Below are positions 38,072 through 44,324 of a stretch of 44,324 nt of DNA, in pieces. The position numbers and the translations under genes are program-made. Source of the stretch: CAZVJU01 sp964627195 (lineage in GTDB: Bacteria > Patescibacteriota > Microgenomatia > UBA8517). How positions within the stretch are numbered: position 1 is the first letter of the stretch; the number at the start of each line of letters is the position of its first letter. The notes under the pieces were generated by a model. It ran no database searches, was not told the DNA's origin, and was given only the letters and a program-made list of their open reading frames with translations. The DNA is taken from NCBI GenBank assembly GCA_964627195.1, contig CAZVJU010000007.1:1-44324 (forward strand), written 5' to 3'.

Positions 38072-38801
38072 AACTATCCTGACACTTACTGTATTTATTG
38101 TGATTTGGTATTTGGTGGTTATTGCTTTGCGAATTCCTGCATATATTCTGCCTAATCCTGTTATGGTTTTTAAGTCGTTAGTTATAAATCGTTTATCAAT
38201 ATTTGCAAACTCACTTGTAACATTAGAGGAATCATTATTGGGTTTCTTTATCGCTAATATTATCAGCGTGACGGTTGCTTTGTGTATTGTATTCAATAAA
38301 AATATTGAAAATACTATTATGCCCTTTGCAATTACTCTGAAAACAATCCCCATAATTGCATTAACTCCCTTATTAGTAGTTTGGTTTGGTCCGGGAGAAT
38401 ATTCCAAAATAGCTACTGCTGCATTAATTTGTTTCTTTCCTTCATTAGTAAATGTTCTGAGAGGTGTTAAATCTCTTGACAGAGATCTTGTCAAACTTTT
38501 CAAGGCTTACTCCGCAAGCAAATTACAACTAATTAAAATGTTAATTTTCCCCAGCATTCTCCCATATCTGTTTGCGGCCTTAAAAGTTTCCAGTTCACTC
38601 GCAGTAGTAGGAGCACTTGTCGGAGAGTTTATAGGGGCCAACAAAGGTTTGGGATTCTTAATAATTTCAAATTATTATACTCTGAATACACCCTACGTTT
38701 TTGCAAGTATTATTATCTCAAGCTTGATTGGAATAGTTTTTTATTACACAATTCATCTATTTGAAAAAAGAATAATAACATGGACTGCTACTATTGATTG
38801 A
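38055..38801 (+). CDS. ABC transporter permease (SsuC/ThiX-type)
   Basis: 248 aa with about six membrane helices. The EAA-like loop (LFKAYSASKLQLIKMLIFPS, then ALKVSSSLAVVGALVGEF) binds the ATPase. It is the single permease of the NMT1-type importer. Its start overlaps the ATPase gene by 17 bases, with AAGGAGGAA as ribosome-binding site. Confidence 0.88.
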   Translation: MDKIIKTILTLTVFIVIWYLVVIALRIPAYILPNPVMVFKSLVINRLSIFANSLVTLEESLLGFFIANIISVTVALCIVFNKNIENTIMPFAITLKTIPIIALTPLLVVWFGPGEYSKIATAALICFFPSLVNVLRGVKSLDRDLVKLFKAYSASKLQLIKMLIFPSILPYLFAALKVSSSLAVVGALVGEFIGANKGLGFLIISNYYTLNTPYVFASIIISSLIGIVFYYTIHLFEKRIITWTATID

Positions 38802-38807
38802 TTTTAT

Positions 38808-39374
38808 ATGAAAGAAACCGAGATTTACTGTATGTTACCCCAAACAAAACATCTTCTCGAGCAAGATATAGAGGAAAGGAGATCTGAAGTTGCTGACATA
38901 TCAAGACAAGGTGCTGAATTGTGGGAAGGTGACCAATGGCATAGCACAGGTTTTCGCGAACAACAACGTAAAAAAGAGTTGGCTATAAGATTCTTACAAA
39001 TGATAGATCAAAAAAGCGGAAGAATAGAGGTTCTCGATAAGCCAAAACAAAATGACCATATCGAAGTAGGTCACATGGCTAAAATAAAATTATTGGATGA
39101 TCCAGATGTTATCGAAGCTAATATTTCCCATTCGACTATTCATATTTTAAGCAGTGAAGATGCTCTTTATCTTGGGAAATTATTTGATAACTTGAGTGAA
39201 ATGATCGTATCCCTTGAGTCCCCGATTGGATCTGCCTTACTGGGTAAGAAACGGGGTGAAATTGCAACTTACCTCGATAGAAACAGGCTTCAGATATTAA
39301 ATGATGAGGATGCAATCACAGCATCGAATTTATTTGATAAAAATAATATTACTCCTTCATTTAATGGGAACTGA
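38808..39374 (+). CDS. GreA/GreB C-terminal-domain-like protein
   Basis: 188 aa. The N-terminal 80 residues are helical. The C-terminal part resembles the FKBP-like domain of GreA: VGHMAKIKLLDDPDV and SPIGSALLGKKRGEIATYL (GreA: SPLGxALLGKxxGD). The N-terminal coiled coil that carries the catalytic acidic pair is not evident. It may bind RNA polymerase without cleavage activity, regulating the importer operon. It is the last gene of that operon. Confidence 0.65.
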   Translation: MKETEIYCMLPQTKHLLEQDIEERRSEVADISRQGAELWEGDQWHSTGFREQQRKKELAIRFLQMIDQKSGRIEVLDKPKQNDHIEVGHMAKIKLLDDPDVIEANISHSTIHILSSEDALYLGKLFDNLSEMIVSLESPIGSALLGKKRGEIATYLDRNRLQILNDEDAITASNLFDKNNITPSFNGN

Positions 39375-39410
39375 TTAGCACATATCATTGCGTTTGTTGG
39401 AAACTGATAG

Positions 39411-39431
39411 AGAAATTACGTTGTAATTTCT
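39411..39431. terminator. Perfect hairpin between convergent genes
   Basis: AGAAATTAC (39411-39419) pairs with GTAATTTCT (39423-39431) around GTT. It lies between the end of the transport operon and the end of the Crp-like gene. No T tract follows on either strand, so it may be a weak or bidirectional terminator. Confidence 0.4.
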
Positions 39432-39516
39432 GTAGCAGATATTATGCTATTTAAGACGCACTTCAGGATTCCCCAAGCCTCCATTTAATCAGGGATGACC
39501 CGTCGGTTTATATGAT

Positions 39517-40197
39517 TTAAGCGGCGTAAGGACCGGACTTTTCTTTCTTGCTGATCAAAGCCTCTTTCTCTAATTTTTTTGCGTTTACGATAAAAATGTG
39601 ATGTTTACAAGAAATAATTTTTTTCTTTTCCAGCTTCTTTATAGCAATGCTAGCAGTTTCTCTAGAAATACCAGCAATATTTGCAATGTCCTGGTGAGTT
39701 AAAGGAAGTTTTATAATTACTTTGTCTTTCTCTGGGTTTTTACCAAAGCGTTTGGCAGAGAGGTATATTGCGCAGGCTACCCTACTATATGAATTTCCAC
39801 AAAGCATATGTTCAATATTTGTTAAGATCCCATCCAAACCTACCAAGATTCTTCGAGTGAGTTCGAAAAAAACGTCTGGATTTTTTTTGAGGAAAGATAA
39901 CACTTCTTGCTTGGGTGCTTTGTGAATAAACGTGGTAATTTGAGTCTGGAAATAGTAAGAGTTTGAGATTCCACCTATGGCCCACATCATTGGGAAGTAA
40001 GTTCCTGGTTTGTAAATATTTAAAGTTAGTTCTTTGCCGTCTTCTAAGATTGTGGACAATTTTACAAATCCTTCTTTTATATAATAAACCCCCTGAGGCT
40101 CGTCCTCGGGACGAAGAATTATTTCACCCTTTTTATATACTATAGCTTTGTATCTTGTAAAGAATCTTCTTAACTTTCCTGGAACGTATTTATACAT
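39517..40197 (-). CDS. Crp/Fnr-family transcriptional regulator
   Basis: 226 aa. An N-terminal cyclic-nucleotide-binding-like barrel (KGEIILRPEDEPQGVYYIKEG, LNIYKPGTYFPM), a dimerisation helix, and a C-terminal HTH (LTHQDIANIAGISRETASIA, IKKLEKKKII). There is no Fnr-type Cys cluster at the N-terminus. The effector cannot be told from the sequence. A Crp-like half-symmetric site lies upstream of its own start, so it probably regulates itself and perhaps the divergent secreted-protein genes. Confidence 0.9.
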   Translation of the reverse strand: MYKYVPGKLRRFFTRYKAIVYKKGEIILRPEDEPQGVYYIKEGFVKLSTILEDGKELTLNIYKPGTYFPMMWAIGGISNSYYFQTQITTFIHKAPKQEVLSFLKKNPDVFFELTRRILVGLDGILTNIEHMLCGNSYSRVACAIYLSAKRFGKNPEKDKVIIKLPLTHQDIANIAGISRETASIAIKKLEKKKIISCKHHIFIVNAKKLEKEALISKKEKSGPYAA

Positions 40198-40214
40198 TCA
40201 AAATGGGTATACTC

Positions 40215-40234
40215 TTTGTAAGATTTCTCACAAA
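40215..40234. promoter_or_regulatory. Crp/Fnr-type palindrome upstream of the Crp-like gene
   Basis: TTTGTAAGATTTCTCACAAA is a 20-base palindrome with one mismatch. It contains TGTAA-N6-TCACA, close to the Crp consensus TGTGA-N6-TCACA. It lies 18 bases before the minus-strand start at 40197, suggesting autoregulation. Confidence 0.55.
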
Positions 40235-40327
40235 TCTTTTGTTTGAAAACTTACTGAAAGTATAGTTTATACATATTACTCTAATAGTGTGGAAGTGTCA
40301 TATTCTCCACAATTTAATCAGTAAGCA

Positions 40328-40357
40328 ACCCGACTTCTTAAAAGTGGTCAGGTTTTT
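40328..40357 (+). terminator. Imperfect hairpin with T tract upstream of the secreted-protein genes
   Basis: ACCCGAC (40328-40334) pairs with GTCAGGT (40347-40353) with one C-A mismatch, and TTTTT follows. There is no plus-strand gene just upstream. It may end a short leader transcript or insulate the next promoter. Weak evidence. Confidence 0.35.
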
Positions 40358-40377
40358 GTATTTTAAAAATTATCGTT

Positions 40378-40436
40378 TTGACAAATTAATATTAAGGTTT
40401 AGCGAAACCCTACTTCGCTTAAAGTCTGTGTAGGGC
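40378..40436 (+). promoter_or_regulatory. Promoter and leader with competing hairpins
   Basis: TTGACA (40378-40383) is a good -35; the -10 is poor (TTTAGC near 40398). In the leader, AGCGAA (40401-40406) can pair with TTCGCT (40414-40419), while CCCTAC (40408-40413) can pair with GTAGGG (40430-40435). The two stems exclude each other, and the second ends six bases before the ribosome-binding site. Confidence 0.45.
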
Positions 40437-40453
40437 AAAAGGGGGTGAGAAAA

Positions 40454-42058
40454 ATGAAGAAAAAAATAATTGCGGGCGCTGTTGGTTTAGTTAGCTTAGC
40501 ACTTGCAACAAGTATCATCTTTGCTGCCGCAGGTGACTCTCTTGGGTCGATTGACCCTTTAGGGCCAGGTGTGTGCGACAACGGAATAGGTGTTGCTTAT
40601 GATGGGTCGACTATCTGGTATACCTGTGCCAATGAAGCCAAAGTCAGAAAAACCGATCTGGCAGGCAATGATTTAGGATTTGTGGATACTGCAGTCGGGG
40701 TTACCCCGATTTCGGTTGATGCAATTGCTTGGGATTCAGATCTTGGAAAACTTTGGGGAGGGGAATTGGTTGACACTGACGGTGTCGGAGGAAATGACAC
40801 CTGTAGAATTTACAGCATAGATCCGTCAACAGGTGCGGGAACTATAGAGTTTGATCGCACAGACACAGGTTGCGATTTTTTCTTTTTTGACGGGTTAACT
40901 GTAGATAATGTGACAGATACCCTTTATTACAGTCCCGATGTTCAAAAGTACATCCGACATCTTAATAAAAACGGAACTTTGGCCGGGAATGACCCAATAG
41001 ATTTCGAAACTCTTACTTCGGGTCCTGATGCCTGTCCGGGTCATGAACCAATTGGGTCTGATGATCCGTTAGTTGCCGGCTGTCCAAGTAGCGGATTGGC
41101 AATAGGTATTGACGGGACACTTTTTGCCGGCACCAACGGTGCTGGGAGAATAGTGACGCTTGATCCTGTTGCAAAGACTTTCTTAAGTGCTTTTGCGTCC
41201 GTTACCGGTCGTGACGAAGACCTGGAATGCGGTCCATTAGTTGAGGGTAAAGAAACAATTCTCTCACGAGATTATGAATCTGGCCGAATTGATGTTTTGG
41301 AAGCGCCTGAGGGAACTTGTCAGCTGCCAAGTATTGATCTTGATCCACCTTCCGCAACAAATGGAGTTGGTGAAGATCATACCGTAACGGCTACTGTAGC
41401 TTCGGGTACAAGTCCTGAGGTGGCTGTACTCGTTAGCTTTGAGGTAGTCTCAGGACCAAACGTTGGGGAAGTCAGTGATCCAAATACAGGTGAATGCAGC
41501 GTAAACGATGATTGTACAACCGATGCTACTGGCGAGGTTTCCTGGACTTACACAAGTAACGGTACCCCAGGAACCGATGTAATCGAAGCTTGCTTTACTG
41601 ACGTGACCGGAGCCGAACGATGTGCAGAAGTCGAAAAAGATTGGGTATCATTGCCTGGACGGATGACTGGAGGAGGAACAATTCCTGCAGGTAAAGAGAC
41701 ATTGGAAGGGAAACATGGATTCGAGCTCCACTGCGATGTGGCAGATCTTCCCAATAGACTCGAGGTTAATTGGGGTAAAGGCAACAAGTTCCATCTTGAG
41801 AGCCTTACAACTGCAGTCTGTTCAAATAATCCTCTTCTTGATGAAGAGCAACCGGTAGCCGGGTTTGATACGTATAAGGGAACTGGTACTGGCCGCTTAA
41901 ATGGCGTATCAGGAGCGACTGCGGAATGGGAATTTACAGATGATGGAGAACCGGGAGTAGATGATCACGCGCGAATTAAGATAACTCTCGGCGTGAATAC
42001 ATATACTTTCTTTGGTAGCTTGACAAACGGTAATCACCAAGCTCATCCGGCGGAATAG
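40454..42058 (+). CDS. Secreted protein with beta-propeller-like, Big-1 and post-COAP-1-like domains
   Basis: 534 aa from ATG 40454; GTG 40445 is in frame but is part of the ribosome-binding region. Signal peptide of about 25 residues ending near FAAAG. Residues about 30-285 form a repeat-rich domain like a beta-propeller. About 290-390 is an Ig-like Big-1 domain (GEDHTVTATV, SGPNVGEVSD, GEVSWTYTS). The C-terminal 140 residues (MTGGGTIPAGKET, ...GTGTGRLNGVSGATAEWEF) match a post-COAP-1-like domain. It is probably a surface or extracellular adhesion protein. No sortase motif is visible. Base composition is richer in G+C than the rest of the window. Confidence 0.75.
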   Translation: MKKKIIAGAVGLVSLALATSIIFAAAGDSLGSIDPLGPGVCDNGIGVAYDGSTIWYTCANEAKVRKTDLAGNDLGFVDTAVGVTPISVDAIAWDSDLGKLWGGELVDTDGVGGNDTCRIYSIDPSTGAGTIEFDRTDTGCDFFFFDGLTVDNVTDTLYYSPDVQKYIRHLNKNGTLAGNDPIDFETLTSGPDACPGHEPIGSDDPLVAGCPSSGLAIGIDGTLFAGTNGAGRIVTLDPVAKTFLSAFASVTGRDEDLECGPLVEGKETILSRDYESGRIDVLEAPEGTCQLPSIDLDPPSATNGVGEDHTVTATVASGTSPEVAVLVSFEVVSGPNVGEVSDPNTGECSVNDDCTTDATGEVSWTYTSNGTPGTDVIEACFTDVTGAERCAEVEKDWVSLPGRMTGGGTIPAGKETLEGKHGFELHCDVADLPNRLEVNWGKGNKFHLESLTTAVCSNNPLLDEEQPVAGFDTYKGTGTGRLNGVSGATAEWEFTDDGEPGVDDHARIKITLGVNTYTFFGSLTNGNHQAHPAE

Positions 42059-42110
42059 TTCCATCGTGCAAGCCACCACTAAAATAATTTTTTGGGTGGT
42101 TACTAAAACC

Positions 42111-42139
42111 CTGGCTGGGGACAATGGATTACCAGCCAG
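42111..42139 (+). promoter_or_regulatory. Hairpin before the second secreted-protein gene
   Basis: CTGGCTGG (42111-42118) pairs with CCAGCCAG (42132-42139) around 13 bases, ending just before the AAAGGGGGTGAG ribosome-binding site. No T tract follows. An RNA processing or stability role is possible. Confidence 0.45.
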
Positions 42140-42160
42140 AGAGGAAAGGGGGTGAGAAAA

Positions 42161-42463
42161 ATGAATATAAAAAAATTAATAGCTGGTTCTGTCAGCGCCT
42201 TAGCGCTATTAAGTATGTCAGCTTTACCGTCTCTTGCAGTCGGTCCTGGAGTAAATAATTGTTGGGGTACTGTTGTATCTCAAAGAGCCTCCTACTATCA
42301 CGATGTAGGAGAACATTCATCAAGTCAAGATGAACCAAGGGTAGGTGTAGGAAACCTCGCTCATGATGTTTTTGATATGAGTGTTGGAGAACTTGCAAGT
42401 CTGTTGGGTACTCTGGATGACGCATTTGGGCAAGATCCGGACGGCGTAACAAACTGTCCCTAA
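42161..42463 (+). CDS. Small secreted protein (100 aa)
   Basis: 100 aa from ATG 42161; GTG 42152 belongs to the ribosome-binding region. Signal peptide of about 26 residues (LIAGSVSALALLSMSALPSL then AVG). The mature part has two Cys (NNCWG near the start, TNCP at the end) that could form a disulfide. No family is recognised. It shares its initiation region with its two neighbours. Confidence 0.65.
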   Translation: MNIKKLIAGSVSALALLSMSALPSLAVGPGVNNCWGTVVSQRASYYHDVGEHSSSQDEPRVGVGNLAHDVFDMSVGELASLLGTLDDAFGQDPDGVTNCP

Positions 42464-42469
42464 AGAAAT

Positions 42470-42488
42470 CCCCGAGTCATACCCGGGG
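42470..42488 (+). terminator. Short hairpin between secreted-protein genes
   Basis: CCCCG (42470-42474) pairs with CGGGG (42484-42488). There is no T tract, so it is a weak candidate for a terminator or processing site. Confidence 0.35.
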
Positions 42489-42536
42489 GAGGATATCGTA
42501 AGATTTTGGTTCGAATAAAGAAAGGGGGTGAGAAAG

Positions 42537-43382
42537 ATGTTGAATGAAATGAAATCCGCCTTCGGCGAAAATACTGCAAAAAAATTAGCAGTTGGATTAG
42601 CAGGAGCATTAACGCTAGGAACACTACTTGCCGGTGTGGTTTTTGCAACGACTAATGAACCACATCAAATTAAGTTGGACCCACAAACGGATGTAAATCC
42701 GGTTGGCGAAGATCACACTGTAACCGCAACGGTTACACATCTAAGTGGATTTCCTATGCCAGGAATCTTAGTAAGTTTTCAGGTTGTTTCGGGCCCGAAC
42801 GCGGGTGAAGTGAGTGATCCCGGCGAATGCAGTATTGATCCAAATTGTAGGACCGATGGCGCTGGCCAAACGTCATGGACATACCCTGGACTTGGCGGAG
42901 TTGGAACAGACACCATTGTTGCTTGTGTAGAACATGAAGATAATAACAATAGTGGTGATCTCAGAACTTGTGCAGAGGCCAGAAAGGAATGGGTTGAACT
43001 AGCTTGTACGGAAACAGTCAATCCACATGGCAAGACTACTCCTCCGGCCGGCAGCACGACTCTTCCAGGATCGAAAGGTGGTCAGAACGAGGATGGGTTT
43101 TACGAACTTAGCCTAGATGGTTTCCCGAGAGGATCAAGTCTCTGGGTGACAGACGCTTCTGGTAGTGGGCCGTTCGGACCATTCTCTCCGGGTGATAAAG
43201 TGAAAATTACTGAAGCCCCGGGGGCAACTCCATCTTCTAAACCGATGGGAAGTAGTAATGGTCAGGCGGCAGCGTTAGCCGCACATATAACCCTTACAGG
43301 TGATGCGCTACTATTTGCTGTTGACCCTGCCGGTAACAGGTTTGGTCCTGTAAGTTGTTTAGTTCCGCCGCCGCCGAAATAA
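42537..43382 (+). CDS. Secreted Big-1 domain protein
   Basis: 281 aa from ATG 42537; GTG 42528 is in the ribosome-binding region. A signal peptide or anchor (about 17-40), then a Big-1 Ig-like domain (GEDHTVTATVTHLSGFP, SGPNAGEVSD, WTYPGLGG, CAEARKEWVE) that matches the one at 40454 closely, and a Gly/Ser/Pro-rich C-terminal half ending VPPPPK. It is probably an extracellular or surface protein that arose by copying the Big-1 module. Confidence 0.75.
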   Translation: MLNEMKSAFGENTAKKLAVGLAGALTLGTLLAGVVFATTNEPHQIKLDPQTDVNPVGEDHTVTATVTHLSGFPMPGILVSFQVVSGPNAGEVSDPGECSIDPNCRTDGAGQTSWTYPGLGGVGTDTIVACVEHEDNNNSGDLRTCAEARKEWVELACTETVNPHGKTTPPAGSTTLPGSKGGQNEDGFYELSLDGFPRGSSLWVTDASGSGPFGPFSPGDKVKITEAPGATPSSKPMGSSNGQAAALAAHITLTGDALLFAVDPAGNRFGPVSCLVPPPPK

Positions 43383-43406
43383 CTTTCGGGTTGATCTTGA
43401 AGAAAA

Positions 43407-43428
43407 GGGGGTACCAGTCGGTACCCCC
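43407..43428 (+). terminator. G+C-rich hairpin after the last secreted-protein gene
   Basis: GGGGGTACC (43407-43415) pairs perfectly with GGTACCCCC (43420-43428) around AGTC. No T tract follows, but it lies 25 bases after the stop and before the next promoter, where a terminator is expected. Confidence 0.5.
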
Positions 43429-43560
43429 CAAGACTGGGTAAGGAATAAGGAATAGGAAACTTAAAAGGGAGTGTTTTGGTGAAGTCCTTTGTGCGTCTAA
43501 AGTTGCAACTTCTTGCTTAACCTTTTTGACTTTATAGCACCAATAAAATAATCTAAGTTA

Positions 43561-44324
43561 ATGAGTCTTTTTGCCTCAACCTTGGAGAAGCTTAAAAATT
43601 TTAAAAAACCCGCTCTTTCAATTTACCCCATCGTTATAATTGTCTCGATTCCTGTTCTTTTGATCATAAACACACTTTGGAATATTAAATCTTTCAATAG
43701 AGATGCAAATTTCATTGTACGACATCAAGCTATTGGGGTTGCGGAAACTCTAAAACCGATCGTTAAAGATAGTTTATCCGATATAGACAAACTCAAGGCT
43801 CTTATTGCCTCGATTGTTGAATCTCATGAAGATGTAATTTGGGCGGCGATATTAAAGGATGAGGAAGAAGGGTTTTCGATATATGCCGAAAGCGGCGATT
43901 CTCCAATTTCCAATCTTGAGACAGGACTAGATGAACTCGCCAAAGGGTTTAATCAACCAGTGGCCGGATTGGTATATGATCCAAATACAAGAAGAGACGT
44001 TTGGAACGTTATTACTCCGCTTGTAGAAGATGAGAGTGGTAATTATTTTTTAAGAGTCATTCTTGATACCAAATCAATTTCGGAAATCCTCGCAAGAACA
44101 ACAAAGGATTCTTTTTTAATACTTTATATTAGGTCCTTGAGGACCCAACAGCTTGAAGAATTAGATCGACTTAAAGATGAATTTATCTCAATTGCAGCGC
44201 ACGAATTGCGAGCGCCGATAACGGCGTTAATCGGCTATTTAGAACTTTTAAAGGATAAAATTTCTCCACAGGAAGTCGAGAAAGTAAGGCCAGATTTGGA
44301 GCTTCTTAATTCGCTAATAGGAGA
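43561..44324 (+). CDS. Sensor histidine kinase, 3' end beyond the window
   Basis: 254 codons to the window edge. One N-terminal membrane helix (about 22-42), an extracytoplasmic sensor region (about 43-185), then LDRLKDEFISIAAHELRAPI, where H214 is the phosphoacceptor. The ATPase domain lies outside. A TTGACT (43526-43531) lies 17 bases before a weak TAATCT, and the ATG is six bases further on, so the mRNA may be leaderless. Its signal is unknown. Confidence 0.85.
   Translation, partial: MSLFASTLEKLKNFKKPALSIYPIVIIVSIPVLLIINTLWNIKSFNRDANFIVRHQAIGVAETLKPIVKDSLSDIDKLKALIASIVESHEDVIWAAILKDEEEGFSIYAESGDSPISNLETGLDELAKGFNQPVAGLVYDPNTRRDVWNVITPLVEDESGNYFLRVILDTKSISEILARTTKDSFLILYIRSLRTQQLEELDRLKDEFISIAAHELRAPITALIGYLELLKDKISPQEVEKVRPDLELLNSLIG

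Noticed and set aside
40454..42058. LPxTG-type sortase substrate
   Set aside because: The C-terminus has no LPxTG-like motif, hydrophobic segment or basic tail, so no link to the sortase at 298 can be made.

Overview
The window most resembles a genome of the Candidate Phyla Radiation (Patescibacteria), probably Microgenomates-like. The evidence is A+T-rich DNA, compact genes, use of TGA as a stop, a type II (archaeal-type) GAPDH, a DUF5659 protein, a sortase, and many genes whose -10 element lies only 5-12 bases before the ATG (leaderless mRNAs). I recognise no rRNA, tRNA or CRISPR array. Two runs of ten N (1272-1281, 29170-29179) are scaffold gaps inside genes.

Region 1 (about 128-12975) is a metal-stress island, probably for copper or silver. 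It holds a small CPMHP/CPKCGM metal-binding protein, a sortase, an OmpR-type two-component system, DUF2933, CcdA with a redoxin, an isoprenylcysteine-methyltransferase-like protein, a CC/CxH membrane protein, CsoR, an ATP-cone endonuclease-like protein, a P1B ATPase with an unusual CPD motif, YHS, DUF5676, SRPBCC and several tiny Cys/His-rich proteins. Eight promoters carry the same 11-bp direct repeat, a PhoB/OmpR-type box placed 15-17 bases before a -10. I infer that the response regulator encoded here controls them. One of these promoters drives a strongly folded leader RNA followed by a 12-codon Cys-rich ORF and a terminator-like hairpin. A CsoR-type operator and a BlaI/CopY-type palindrome add further control.

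Region 2 (12058-15341) has phosphoglycerate mutase, type II GAPDH, a lycopene-cyclase-like membrane protein and an MltG-like protein. Region 3 (about 15.4-26.6 kb) is an integrative element with a zinc-ribbon protein, Xre repressor, TM2-type membrane proteins, winged-helix protein, OB-fold-like protein, Prim-Pol/helicase, excisionase and large serine recombinase.

Region 4 (26.6-31.5 kb) is a possible defence module: an SF1 helicase with PLD-like and topoisomerase zinc-ribbon domains (broken by a frameshift) and a convergent 384-aa protein preceded by a hairpin/terminator leader. It lies between what look like gene stumps: an ssb 3' end with its terminator on one side and a comM/yifB C-terminus on the other.

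Region 5 (31.5-39.4 kb) looks like a nucleotide or pyrimidine salvage cluster. It has a thymidylate-synthase-like protein, a CYTH phosphatase-like protein and a deoxyribosyltransferase-like protein. A long operon follows, encoding an orotate-PRTase-like protein, TMP-kinase-like protein, Maf, PfkB kinase, a THI5/NMT1-type ABC importer and a GreA-C-like protein, behind a promoter with a 17-bp palindrome over its -10. Region 6 (39.5-44.3 kb) has a Crp/Fnr regulator, three secreted proteins with near-identical initiation regions (two share a Big-1 domain), and the start of a sensor histidine kinase.
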